The notes under the pieces are model-generated. The model did not search any database. It worked only from the letters and a program-made list of their open reading frames with translations, and had not been told where the DNA came from. From an uncultured Prevotellaceae bacterium (GTDB taxonomy: Bacteria; Bacteroidota; Bacteroidia; Bacteroidales; Bacteroidaceae): 64,000 bases of DNA. Numbering within the stretch: the first letter of the stretch is position 1; each line of letters opens with the position of its first letter. Made by a program: the position numbers and the translations under genes. This document shows, piece by piece, positions 29,453-37,034 of this stretch. Location of the stretch: assembly GCA_945865175.1 (NCBI GenBank), contig CAMBDA010000001.1:142778-206777 (forward strand). Direction: 5' to 3'.

Positions 29453-30166
29453 CTATCCGCCTCCCCCAGCCAATCTCGCCCTCAGCGCCTCTATCTCCCG
29501 CTGCTGCGAGGCAACGATGGCTTTCAGCCGGGCAATTTCCTTTTCCTGCTGGGCGATAATCTGCTTTTGGGTGCCGCGCATTTCCAGGCGTGCAGCCGTC
29601 ATGCGTTCCCTTATGCCGCCCTCCACCACGAATTCGCGGTCACGCTTGGCCAGAAACGTAGTCATGGCCTTGTCTACCATGTGACACAGGCAGATAGCCA
29701 GATTGGCCATTTCCTCATCCGTCCATTGCGCAAAGAAAGGACGGTAGTCACGTTCGTCGCTATGATTGCGGCAGAAATTGCGCATGGCATTATATCTTTC
29801 GGGGTTCTCCTGCGCCCACTCCTGTATTCCATGCTGCTTGATGTAGTCCAGATAGTCCTCCAGTAGTTCCTGGTTACTGCCTCTGGCAATCCCCAACAGC
29901 TTCATTTCCGTCTCGAACGATGTCTGGCCGTCAGTGAGTCCCTCCGCAATATTCTGCTTGACGGAGCGTGCAGCCTGAACCATCTGGTCGACCGTGCGGT
30001 CACCATAGCGAGGCAGGAAGCGCGCACAGAATACTTTCGTCAACTGCACCAGCACATCACTCTTACGATAGAAATACAGCTCGGTGTAGACAGTCGGCTT
30101 ACGCATTACGCTGGGAGTTCCGTCGTCATGGCGACGCAGCGGGATGTCTTTCCTCTGTTCCGTCAT
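29453..30166 (-). CDS. Four-helix-bundle (S23-type) protein with coiled-coil tail
   Basis: The 237-residue cytoplasmic protein resembles the 23S rRNA intervening-sequence/four-helix-bundle family. Typical are VYTELYFYRKSDVLVQLTKV, VKQNIAEG, and GSNQELLEDYLDYI. The C-terminal about 45 residues (EMRGTQKQIIAQQEKEIARL and on) form a heptad-rich coiled coil, as in the suffix-domain subgroup. The molecular function is unknown. A good promoter stands in front of it, and nothing links it to the esterase. Confidence 0.8.
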   Translation of the reverse strand: MTEQRKDIPLRRHDDGTPSVMRKPTVYTELYFYRKSDVLVQLTKVFCARFLPRYGDRTVDQMVQAARSVKQNIAEGLTDGQTSFETEMKLLGIARGSNQELLEDYLDYIKQHGIQEWAQENPERYNAMRNFCRNHSDERDYRPFFAQWTDEEMANLAICLCHMVDKAMTTFLAKRDREFVVEGGIRERMTAARLEMRGTQKQIIAQQEKEIARLKAIVASQQREIEALRARLAGGGG

Positions 30167-30197
30167 TCTCTTGTTCCTAAGGGTTACATTTACGCGG

Positions 30198-30228
30198 CAA
30201 AGGTACGTATTATCCCTGAAAATGACAA
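30198..30228 (-). promoter_or_regulatory. Promoter of the four-helix-bundle gene
   Basis: On the minus strand TTG (30228-30226), 20 bp spacer, TACCTTTG (30205-30198), about 30 nt before the ATG. Confidence 0.7.
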
Positions 30229-30275
30229 GCAGAAAGGCAGTTATTTTTCATTTTTGTATTCCTGGCTATTTCCTC

Positions 30276-30689
30276 CTATCCATATTCCTCTGCTGCCGGG
30301 AAGCCGGGACAATGAGGCTTGCGGGGGTCCAGGTCGCAGTGGCCCACCACCCGGGCCGTGGGATAGCGGACGCGGAGTTGGATGATGAGCCGGCGCAGGG
30401 CGGTGCGCTGGGCAGGTGTGCGGGTGTCGGCTGGCGTGTGGCCATCGGGGGAGAGACCGCCGATGTAGCACACACCGATGGAATGCCGGTTGTGGCCGCG
30501 GCAATGGGCTCCGGGCAGCTGCTCGGGACGGCCGCACTCGATGGTGCCGTCGGTGGGGATTACATAGTGGTAGCCGCAGCCGTTCCATCCGTTCTGGGTG
30601 CGATGGATGCGGTCGATGTCGGCCATGCGGAGGGCACTGCCCGCCTTGTTGGCAGAGCAGTGCACGATGATGTGGGTGATGGTTCTCAC
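30276..30689 (-). CDS. N-acetylmuramoyl-L-alanine amidase, T7-lysozyme-like
   Basis: The 137-residue amidase_2 enzyme cleaves the lactyl-amide bond of peptidoglycan. The zinc ligands are recognisable at the expected spacing: His10 in IIVHCSAN, His117 in VVGHCDLD and Cys127 in KPHCPGF. IDRIHRTQNGWNGCGYHYVI and SIGVCYIGG are also typical. No signal peptide is present, as in phage endolysins that depend on a holin. It is the last gene of the minus-strand island operon, 13 nt after the spanin-like lipoprotein gene. Confidence 0.93.
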   Translation of the reverse strand: MRTITHIIVHCSANKAGSALRMADIDRIHRTQNGWNGCGYHYVIPTDGTIECGRPEQLPGAHCRGHNRHSIGVCYIGGLSPDGHTPADTRTPAQRTALRRLIIQLRVRYPTARVVGHCDLDPRKPHCPGFPAAEEYG

Positions 30690-30702
30690 GTGATATACGT
30701 GG

Positions 30703-31140
30703 TTAGGATTTGCGGGAATCGGCGGGAAAAGCCAGCATCAGGGCAAGAGCAATGAAAAAAGCCGCGGCGATGGTGCGGGCCACACGGTCGTACCAGGGCA
30801 CACGATAAGGCGCAGGAGTACATGTCACCTCCGACACGACGGTGTCGGTGCGCACCTCGCGAAGGGTGTCGCGCACCAGCCGCAGGCGGTATTCCACCCG
30901 CGTGTCGCGCAGGTACACGGTGTCGGGGGCCATCCGGCACAGGACCGTGTCGGGCATAGCGGCCCGCCGATAGTCCTGCCTCACATCGTGGAGCACAAAG
31001 ACACTGTCGTATCGGAGCCCGTGGGACTCCACGGTGTCGCACGCAACAAGGCGGCTGGAGGCAGAAGGAACCACACGGGCACTGTGGCATGCCGCCATGA
31101 GGCTGGCAGCCAGCAGAAGGGGAAGTACGGGATGTTTCAT
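30703..31140 (-). CDS. Small lipoprotein with C-terminal membrane segment (unimolecular spanin candidate)
   Basis: Starting at ATG 31140 (overlapping the previous stop as ATGA) the 145-residue protein begins MKHPVLPLLLAASLMAACHS. This is a lipoprotein signal with the modified Cys near residue 18. About 90 polar residues with repeated DTV/RDTR strands follow (PDTVLCRMAPDTVYLRDTR). It ends with one strong membrane segment (VARTIAAAFFIALALMLAF) and a short basic tail. An outer-membrane lipid anchor plus an inner-membrane helix in one chain is the plan of u-spanins. Its place directly before an endolysin-like amidase gene agrees with this. No sequence family is recognised, so function is inferred from architecture. 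Confidence 0.6.
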   Translation of the reverse strand: MKHPVLPLLLAASLMAACHSARVVPSASSRLVACDTVESHGLRYDSVFVLHDVRQDYRRAAMPDTVLCRMAPDTVYLRDTRVEYRLRLVRDTLREVRTDTVVSEVTCTPAPYRVPWYDRVARTIAAAFFIALALMLAFPADSRKS

Positions 31141-31619
31141 GGCCGGACGGAGATTTGTGGAAGTTGATGGGGAAAACCAGTGACGACAAGGGTGACGGCC
31201 ACGCCCCTGCCGAAGGCCTTCCTGAGCCGTTCGGAAAGGAGGCCGTAAGGGGCGCGCGTGTGCTTCATGCATCCGGGCACCACCAGGGTGCCCATGAGCA
31301 CGGACCCGTCGGTGCGGCGGTGCACGCCGTTGCCCATCTTCAGCTGGGGGCAGCATACGGGGAGCAGGGTGTTGGCATACAGTTCGCCGCCCTTCCCGCA
31401 CCGCCGGCAGCGGAGCAGCACATCCTGTGTGGGATGTTCGAGGATGAGGGGCACGTGCCGCCCGTACTGGCGGCAATAGTGGCGCAGGACAGCATACACG
31501 CCCGGACGCAATGCCCTGGACGCATGCTCCGAGGTTTCGCAGAGCTTTTGCCCGTCGACATACAGCACACCGTCGCAGGTGTCCGTTGTCAGTTGTGTGT
31601 GAATGAGGGTGAGAGTCAT
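31137..31619 (-). CDS. DUF5675-like phage protein
   Basis: Start at 31619 (MTLTLIHTQLTTDTCDGVLY) gives 160 residues and a 7-nt gap to the primase stop; an alternative ATG at 31655 would overlap the primase gene. The opening strands, the LRPGVYAV turn and the late GNGVHRRTDGSVLMGTLVVP segment resemble DUF5675 proteins of phages and prophages, whose function is unknown. An unusual CxxC-type insert (LLRCRRCGKGGELY) lies in the middle. It is translationally coupled to the spanin-like gene through an ATGA overlap. Confidence 0.55.
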   Translation of the reverse strand: MTLTLIHTQLTTDTCDGVLYVDGQKLCETSEHASRALRPGVYAVLRHYCRQYGRHVPLILEHPTQDVLLRCRRCGKGGELYANTLLPVCCPQLKMGNGVHRRTDGSVLMGTLVVPGCMKHTRAPYGLLSERLRKAFGRGVAVTLVVTGFPHQLPQISVRP

Positions 31620-31626
31620 GTCTGAG

Positions 31627-32625
31627 TCAGTTTGAGGGTTGTTGAATGGATTCATGATGAAGCCGGAAAAGGTCGGAATAGTCCTTGCAGCCCGCCGGCA
31701 AAGAATGCCTCCGGAGCGTGGTGCCCAGGCTTGTGGCCAGCTGGAGGAGCGACTGGAAGAGCCGCTCTCCGGGCTCGTCGGCATCGGGGTAGATGTGCAG
31801 GTCGAGCGGTCCCATCCGGTCGACCAGCATGCGCAGGGCCTCCCTGTCGGCCTGGGTGAGCAGGGTGGCCGAGGGAATGGCGATGGCCTTGTGTCCGGCC
31901 GAGAGCAGGGCCATACAGTCGGTGACGCCCTCGGCGATGTAGAGCGGTTCGCCCGGCTGGAGCAGCATGAGCACGGGCAGGTTGTAGATGCCACACCGTC
32001 CGCCACTGGGAAAACGGAAGCGCGGAGGCACGGGCACGAGTGTGTGCCCCTTATCTGAGACCGACGGGCCCAGGTAGCGCGACTGCACGGTAATCAGCTT
32101 CCCCGCCGGCGAACGGTAAGGGATGAGCAGGGCCGGTGCGTCATAGAACGGCCTGCCGTAGCGCCAGCAGGGCATCGGGTGCGAGATGCTGGTGATGCCC
32201 AGCCAGCGTACCACCTCGGGCCGGTAGTGACGCTCCTGGAACAGGAACTGTCGTGCCTCCGGGCTGAGCACAGGACGTGCCACCAGCGACTCCAGGTACT
32301 CGGTGTCCACAGGGAAAGCCGGACGTAGCCGCGGAAGCGGCAGGCGGCTGGAGGCCATGGACAGAATCACGTGATGACGGGCTTCCAGCCACCGGCAGGC
32401 CTGGGGCAGGGAGATGTTCCACCGATGCATGACCAGGTCGATGGGGCCGCCGTGGGCATTGCAGGCAAAGCAGTGGAAGGTGTTGCGACCCACATGGAAG
32501 TGGAGCGAGGGATGCCTGTCTTCATGAAAAGGGCAGCGTGCCAGATGGCGCACCACGGGTATGCCCAGGTCGGCAGCCACAGCCTCGATGGGCAGGCTGC
32601 GAAAGGTTTCCAGATTCTGTATCAT
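31627..32625 (-). CDS. DNA primase-like protein (CHC2 zinc finger and TOPRIM)
   Basis: The 332-residue protein has an N-terminal CHC2 zinc finger (Cys31, His34, Cys52 and Cys55 in RCPFHEDRHPS and FHCFACNAHGG). A TOPRIM domain begins with YIAEGVTDCMALLSAGH and has the acidic segment HIYPDADEPG. It lacks the helicase-binding C-terminal domain of chromosomal DnaG and is the length of primases from Bacteroidetes mobile elements. It should prime replication of an extrachromosomal or phage-like element. It overlaps the DUF3987 gene by four bases. Confidence 0.88.
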   Translation of the reverse strand: MIQNLETFRSLPIEAVAADLGIPVVRHLARCPFHEDRHPSLHFHVGRNTFHCFACNAHGGPIDLVMHRWNISLPQACRWLEARHHVILSMASSRLPLPRLRPAFPVDTEYLESLVARPVLSPEARQFLFQERHYRPEVVRWLGITSISHPMPCWRYGRPFYDAPALLIPYRSPAGKLITVQSRYLGPSVSDKGHTLVPVPPRFRFPSGGRCGIYNLPVLMLLQPGEPLYIAEGVTDCMALLSAGHKAIAIPSATLLTQADREALRMLVDRMGPLDLHIYPDADEPGERLFQSLLQLATSLGTTLRRHSLPAGCKDYSDLFRLHHESIQQPSN

Positions 32626-34001
32626 TTTGCGTCGGTTTTATGGGTTTTGCGATAAAGGTCGTTCTCCACAAGCTCAATGTCGCCCGACTTGGTCCAGAGG
32701 TACAGGAACTTGCGTCCTGAGGTGCACAAGTCGCTGGCCTCCACCAGGTCGTAGAGCATCTGCCGGGAAAAGCGTTCGGGCAGGAGGGCATAGATGCCGG
32801 GAAAGCGCACCTGCTTCTGCCTTCTGGACGACTTCTTGTGGATTTCCTCAAAACGTTCTCCCCACATTTCCAGCAGTGTGTGCAGGCAGTATTCGGCCAG
32901 GAAGGTGTAGAGTTTCTTGCAGTGGCGGCGGGCTTTGCTTTCGGCGGTGCCCTGGAGCTGGTACAGGTAGTAGCACAGGGCCGTCATGCGGTAGGCATTC
33001 ACACTGGCACGCTTGCGGAACACGTCCAGTGCCGTGGAGCCGTTGAGCAGTGCCTGGTGCCCCTTGGCGCGGCACCAGGCAGCCACAGTGCTGTCGATCC
33101 ACTTCATGTCCAGATGGTTTTCGGGCTGCAGCGTGCCGTCGGGCTTGAAGGTGTCCTCCATCATCCGGTCCAGGGTGGCCCGGATGGCGGAGAGCTGCTC
33201 CTCGGTGTAGGGGCGGAAACGATAGCCGTCGGCACCCAGCTGGTCGGGCATCATGCACAGGATGCAGCGCGTGATGTTGCCGCCCTCGATGGAGTCCTCG
33301 TCCATATAGCGGTCCAGGGCCGAGGGGGTGGCACAGAACAGGGTGCACATGTTGATGTCCACGATGGCCGAATAGCTCTCGGCCGACATGAAGTCGATGC
33401 CGAACGTGGCCCCCAGGTCGAAGCTGTTGCGCAGGATGGTGCGCAGGTTGCTGTAGCCGTTCTTGCCGGCATCCACCATTTGGGCCAGTTCGTCGGAAAA
33501 CATGAAGAAGGTGAGCGAGCAGCCATACCTGCGCATATGGTTGGCTGTTCGCTTCACGAGCATCGTCTTGCTGATGGTGGGCGGTATCAGGCGGATGATG
33601 GTGAGGGGCTCGGGTTCCAGGCGCTCGTTGGCCTTGCGGCACCGTTTGCGCTCGCGGTGGTCCTGCTCCTTCTGGCGTTCGCCCTTGTCGTGCTCCTTCA
33701 GGGTGTAGCCCATGATGAGGTCTTCGATGATGCAGACATACGACTTGCCCGACGACTGCGCCCCCACCACAATCACCTGCAGCAGCAGGGCCGAGGGGCG
33801 GCCGTCGTAATAGTAGCGGAGCCGCACCCTGGGGAGCAGGGCGCACAGCGGCGACACGGAGGCCAGGAAATACTGGAGAATCAGGCCCTCAGGGGCATTG
33901 CTCACGATTTCGCGCAGCGGACTGGGCAGTTCGGAGGGCCGGAGGGGAAAGCCGGCACTTGCCTGCTCGTCCAGGGAGGGGAAGCTGTTCTGGGTTTTCA
34001 T
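32622..34001 (-). CDS. DUF3987 P-loop protein of phage-like elements
   Basis: I take ATG 34001 (MKTQNSFPSLDEQASAGFPL), which overlaps the preceding stop as ATGA and gives 459 residues. A Walker A motif GAQSSGKS lies at 80-87, preceded by LLLQVIVVG. Walker B-like and sensor segments follow (LTFFMFSDELAQMVD, NMCTLFCATPSALDRY). DUF3987 proteins accompany primases in phages and conjugative elements and probably act as helicase-like or loading ATPases. The strict four-base coupling to the primase gene supports joint work in replication. Confidence 0.82.
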   Translation of the reverse strand: MKTQNSFPSLDEQASAGFPLRPSELPSPLREIVSNAPEGLILQYFLASVSPLCALLPRVRLRYYYDGRPSALLLQVIVVGAQSSGKSYVCIIEDLIMGYTLKEHDKGERQKEQDHRERKRCRKANERLEPEPLTIIRLIPPTISKTMLVKRTANHMRRYGCSLTFFMFSDELAQMVDAGKNGYSNLRTILRNSFDLGATFGIDFMSAESYSAIVDINMCTLFCATPSALDRYMDEDSIEGGNITRCILCMMPDQLGADGYRFRPYTEEQLSAIRATLDRMMEDTFKPDGTLQPENHLDMKWIDSTVAAWCRAKGHQALLNGSTALDVFRKRASVNAYRMTALCYYLYQLQGTAESKARRHCKKLYTFLAEYCLHTLLEMWGERFEEIHKKSSRRQKQVRFPGIYALLPERFSRQMLYDLVEASDLCTSGRKFLYLWTKSGDIELVENDLYRKTHKTDAK

Positions 34002-34273
34002 GCGGGAATGTCTTTTTTCAGTTGTTCTACGATGTGGTGGAAAATCAGGCAGCTGAGCGGTGAGGAAAGGTAGCCTTCGCAGTAGGTGCGGCTGTCCTTG
34101 AGATGGGCTGCCAGGGCCACGGACAGCTCGTTCTGGAGATGGCATTTCAGGCTGTGGAAGATGCCTGCCACCAGCACCTGCTGCTGATGATTGAGGAGTG
34201 GCCAGAGGAGCGACTGGGCGCTGACAAAGTGCGGGTCGTAGCCGCGGCGGCCGGGAAGAAGATGTTGTGCCAT
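33998..34273 (-). CDS. Small unknown protein, first gene of the island operon
   Basis: From ATG 34273 (MAQHLLPGRRGYDPHFVSAQ) the protein has 91 residues. It is mostly predicted helical (LLNHQQQVLVAGIFHSLKCH, LSCLIFHHIVEQLKKDIPA), without membrane segments. No family is recognised. It overlaps the DUF3987 start by four bases and is placed right behind a Bacteroidetes promoter, so it may be a small regulatory or replication-associated protein. The longer reading from 34372 would cover the promoter and is rejected. Confidence 0.65.
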   Translation of the reverse strand: MAQHLLPGRRGYDPHFVSAQSLLWPLLNHQQQVLVAGIFHSLKCHLQNELSVALAAHLKDSRTYCEGYLSSPLSCLIFHHIVEQLKKDIPA

Positions 34274-34316
34274 AGTGTAACATTGAGTTAAATGGTTGAT
34301 AATCAAATTGTCGGTG

Positions 34317-34348
34317 CAAAAGTACGCCAGAAATTCGGCTGAACGAAA
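34317..34348 (-). promoter_or_regulatory. Promoter of the minus-strand island operon
   Basis: TACTTTTG (34324-34317, minus strand) is a full -7 match. A TTTC-like -33 lies about 20 bp upstream. The first TGAAC half-site of the operator array falls inside the spacer, next to the -33 region. Confidence 0.6.
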
Positions 34349-34382
34349 CATGAACGCCTGCTGAACGTTCAAAGCATGTTCA
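34340..34382. promoter_or_regulatory. Operator-like array of TGAAC half-sites with 11-bp phasing
   Basis: TGAAC occurs at 34340, 34351 and 34362, and its complement GTTCA at 34367 and 34378. The central pair forms the palindrome TGAACGTTCA (34362-34371), and the outer sites repeat at exactly 11 bp. All lie between the divergent island operons. Confidence 0.65.
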
Positions 34383-34410
34383 ACGTGAATTGAAATTTTT
34401 TTTCACTTTT

Positions 34411-34444
34411 TTCTTGTCCGGTTTAAGGAAAATTTGTAATTTTG
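34411..34444 (+). promoter_or_regulatory. Promoter of the plus-strand 196-aa gene
   Basis: TTCTTG ends at 34416, 20 bp spacer, TAATTTTG at 34437-34444, 24 nt before the ATG at 34469. Confidence 0.65.
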
Positions 34445-34468
34445 TGGTGAACCAAATTTTTAATCGCT

Positions 34469-35059
34469 ATGGAAACGACAGAGAAGAGGAGAATCCACTA
34501 CACAGGTTCACAATTCAACGTGTTCAATATCAATAATATTGAACAATTTATCAACAGCCCTGTACACTGCCAGGACAGGAATGGCTACAGCCAGGGCGCA
34601 TTTGAGGAAAACGGGGATAGGGAGGAGGCCGAGGAGATTCACGATGCCGAGGAGGCCGGGCCGCTGGCCGCACAGGTGTCCCAGTCGGAGGTGAGGCAGC
34701 AGATGCTGGCCTATGTGATGAGGCTCTATCCGCGCTATGTGGCCCCGCTGTGGCAGCCTGCCTACCAGCCGCTGTGGGAGGACATCCTGCAGCAGCCCGA
34801 GGTGGAGGAACTGCTCCTGGGCGGCCGCCATCAGCAGGGCGTACCCTACAACCGCCGCCAGCTGTGCCGCATCATCCACTACCTCCACGTGGGCCAGAAG
34901 GTGCTGCGCGAGTCGGCCACCAACACGGAGCTGGGTGTGGCACTGGAGGGGACGGACGACGCAAAGGTGAGAACACAATTTTCATACCTTCCCGAGGGCA
35001 GGGAGGTTTGTCAGGTGCTGGCCGCTGCGGTGGCCCGCCATCGCCCTGAAGCCTCATGA
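34469..35059 (+). CDS. Unknown 196-residue protein divergent from the island operon
   Basis: No family is recognised. The N terminus (METTEKRRIHYTGSQFNVFN) is followed by an Asn/Ile-rich stretch and an acidic segment (DREEAEEIHDAEEAG). A compact helical domain comes next (about 70-165: LAYVMRLYPRYVAPLWQPAY, YNRRQLCRIIHYLHVGQKVL). There is no signal peptide. It starts behind its own promoter, next to the TGAAC operator array, and points away from the replication genes. That position suits a regulator or an early control gene, but no helix-turn-helix is evident. Confidence 0.65.
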   Translation: METTEKRRIHYTGSQFNVFNINNIEQFINSPVHCQDRNGYSQGAFEENGDREEAEEIHDAEEAGPLAAQVSQSEVRQQMLAYVMRLYPRYVAPLWQPAYQPLWEDILQQPEVEELLLGGRHQQGVPYNRRQLCRIIHYLHVGQKVLRESATNTELGVALEGTDDAKVRTQFSYLPEGREVCQVLAAAVARHRPEAS

Positions 35060-35576
35060 TGCAACGGCCAGGGTGTCCACAGTGTCCCGCGTCCACTGGA
35101 ACCGATTTGCACCTGCACACCCTACAACCGGCTGCCCTGTTTGAGGCCTGGAGAGGATAAAAAGAGGGAATAACAACGGTTTTTCGAGTTAATAAATACT
35201 AATTCATCTCGCACGCGCGATGTAGACTTGGGATTAGTAGAAAAGAACTGTTGATTGATGGATAAAATGAGGATCATACGCCCCAATTCGGTTCCAGTGG
35301 ACGCGGGACACTGTGGACGCTCAGGGCATCAGACAGTGCCGCGCTGCTGCCTAACTGGAAAAAAATTGCGGCCCAACTGGGTAGCAAAATTTCTCCAGTT
35401 AGGAAACAAAAAGGGCTCTGCCCCCCCCTCTAAAGGCCCTCGGAAAACGGGTGTCCCGCGTCCACCGCGATACACATGCGAGCGCTCACCCGCGTAGCAG
35501 CAGCCACGCTGCACGGCAGGTCGGAAACGAAGCCACGCCAGGTCGGAAACCCCTTGCAGGGATGGAAAACATGTCG
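35060..35576. other. Long non-coding gap with inverted repeats inside the island
   Basis: No credible gene is found in about 500 bp. The gap holds the 37-bp inverted repeat pair at 35073/35284, a 15-bp third copy at 35451, and a 10-bp inverted repeat CCTAACTGGA/TCCAGTTAGG (35350-35359/35394-35403). It also has a twofold CAGGTCGGAAAC repeat (about 35516 and 35539). Confidence 0.7.
35073..35320. repeat. 37-bp inverted repeat flanking 174 bp
   Basis: 35073-35109 and 35284-35320 are reverse complements at 35 of 37 positions. The core is AGTGTCCCGCGTCCACTGG and its complement. A shorter third copy, GTGTCCCGCGTCCAC, lies at 35451-35465 in the orientation of the first. Confidence 0.85.
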
Positions 35577-35584
35577 TAACTTTG
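35554..35584 (+). promoter_or_regulatory. Promoter of the HU-like gene
   Basis: TTG at 35554-35556, 20 bp spacer, TAACTTTG at 35577-35584. The leader is about 90 nt. Confidence 0.7.
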
Positions 35585-35676
35585 CACCGTCGAAAAGCCG
35601 GAGATGCTACAGGGCACCATACGGCCGGAGACACCTAAACAGATAAATCGCCAAAACTCAAAAAACTCGTATCACC

Positions 35677-36243
35677 ATGAGTATCAGACTTAAAGCCATC
35701 GAGCGCAAGCTGCAGGTAGGCCAGAATGCTGGCGAGTATCGTTACTTCCTCCAGGCAGAGCTGTACAACAGGCTCTCCGAGGACAAAGTCATCACCGAAG
35801 CGGCCCTCCGCTCGGGCATCCCCCGCGGCACCATCAGCTCGTCCTGGGATGCCATCGGAGAGGTCATCGGGGCCTGGAGCACCGAGGGCCACAGCGTAGC
35901 CATCCCCGGTCTGGGCACCATGCGCTTCGGGGTACGTGCCACCTCCGTAAACGATGTGAACAAGGTGGCCACCAGCCTCATCACCTCGCGCCGTGTCATC
36001 TTCACGCCCACGCCCGACATCAAGCGCTCCCTGGCCGAAACCACCATCAGCATCACCTGCTACGACCGCAACGGCAAGGTTGTGAAGCGCGTGAACGCTG
36101 ACGACGAGGGCAACGTGGAGGATCCCGAAAATGATCCGCAGGACCCCTCCGGCAGTGGCTCCGGCACCGATGAAGCCGGCGGCAGCGACAACACAGGCGG
36201 CAGCGACAACACCGGCGGCAGTGACGCGCCCAGCTTCAACTAG
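35677..36243 (+). CDS. HU-like DNA-binding protein with Gly/Ser/Asp-rich tail
   Basis: The first about 125 residues resemble the HU/IHF-like fold seen in Bacteroidetes island genes. Examples are ELYNRLSEDKVITEAALRSG, AIGEVIGAWSTEGHSVAIPG, LGTMRFGVRA, and TSRRVIFTPTPDIKRSLAET. A disordered acidic tail with two NTGGSD repeats (about 165-185) follows. It probably bends or coats DNA; the tail may tune binding. It heads the plus-strand arm, followed by three small membrane-protein genes. Confidence 0.82.
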   Translation: MSIRLKAIERKLQVGQNAGEYRYFLQAELYNRLSEDKVITEAALRSGIPRGTISSSWDAIGEVIGAWSTEGHSVAIPGLGTMRFGVRATSVNDVNKVATSLITSRRVIFTPTPDIKRSLAETTISITCYDRNGKVVKRVNADDEGNVEDPENDPQDPSGSGSGTDEAGGSDNTGGSDNTGGSDAPSFN

Positions 36244-36325
36244 CCCCATTCCCTCCTGATCTGCAGCGGGGGGAGCCCCTCCTCCCGCTGCACTTCCACC
36301 CCTCCATCTGAAACCCGTATCGCCC

Positions 36326-36550
36326 ATGTCATCAAAACATACCATCCAACAGCTAACCGCCTCATTCACAGTGTGCTTTGGCGTAGCGCTCATCACCGCG
36401 GCCTTCTTTGTGCCGCCCATGGGGGTCATCGACCCCACCGTTCTCACTGCATTCGGTGAGCTTCTCACCTTTGCCGGTTCTCTCATTGGCATTGACAGTC
36501 ATTACCGATTCAAACATCGGACTGACGCAGGAACAGACACATCACCCTAA
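36326..36550 (+). CDS. Holin-like small membrane protein
   Basis: The 74-residue protein has two hydrophobic segments (SFTVCFGVALITAAFFVPPM and VLTAFGELLTFAGSLIGID). A charged tail (HYRFKHRTDAGTDTSP) follows. Small two-helix proteins with a GELLTFAGSLIGID-like second segment are common beside amidase genes in Bacteroidetes phage-like clusters and are usually considered holin candidates. It lies 83 nt after the HU-like gene, on the other strand from the amidase. Confidence 0.6.
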   Translation: MSSKHTIQQLTASFTVCFGVALITAAFFVPPMGVIDPTVLTAFGELLTFAGSLIGIDSHYRFKHRTDAGTDTSP

Positions 36551-36564
36551 CGACGCACAATCCT

Positions 36565-36984
36565 ATGAAAGAAGAGATTACGACACGCCCACCCTCCACT
36601 CCGCTCCATCTCCATGGCAGCGACAACCAGGCCAACCACTTCCAGGCCGACAAGATTGACTCCGTTAAGAACATCGTGGAGAACTACGATCAGAAATACG
36701 AGGTCCACGTGCACCTCTCCCCAAGCACGCCCCCACCCCGCTCCTGCGGTCGCCCAGGAACCGCCTGTTCCAACTTGCGGACATGCATCCTGGACCTCAT
36801 AGGCCTTGAAGCCGTGCTGGCACTGCTGCTGGCAGCGGCCCACTTTTCCGGCCATGGCCAGGACCTCTTTCTGGGCAACCCGCTCTCCAAGGTGCTCCTG
36901 CTCTTCATGATGCTCACGCTGACGATGCTGTCAGGCTTCTGTCTTTTACTCACCCTGCTGCAATCCAGCCGCTGCGGTGACTAG
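36565..36984 (+). CDS. Unknown protein with two C-terminal membrane segments
   Basis: The 139-residue protein has a polar N-terminal half (HLHGSDNQANHFQADKIDSV, YDQKYEVHVHLSPSTPPP). Two membrane segments follow (LDLIGLEAVLALLLAAAHF and KVLLLFMMLTLTMLSGFCLL). No family is recognised. It begins 15 nt after the holin-like gene and is likely cotranscribed. It could be an inner-membrane partner in the lysis-like set. Confidence 0.55.
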   Translation: MKEEITTRPPSTPLHLHGSDNQANHFQADKIDSVKNIVENYDQKYEVHVHLSPSTPPPRSCGRPGTACSNLRTCILDLIGLEAVLALLLAAAHFSGHGQDLFLGNPLSKVLLLFMMLTLTMLSGFCLLLTLLQSSRCGD

Positions 36985-37034
36985 CCGAGCCATCCTTCCA
37001 CCTATCTACAAACCCCTAAAATACAAGAAAAAAA

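Noticed and set aside
30686..31189. 167-codon frame overlapping the spanin-like gene
   Set aside because: The competing frame has a lipoprotein signal, an ATGA coupling to the previous gene and a membrane helix; this one has none.
33998..34372. Longer 124-codon reading of the first island gene
   Set aside because: It would place the start upstream of the promoter -7 box and inside the operator array.
35255..35497. 80-codon open frame in the island gap
   Set aside because: It runs across the inverted repeat and low-complexity GC-rich sequence, has no coding character and no start signal.
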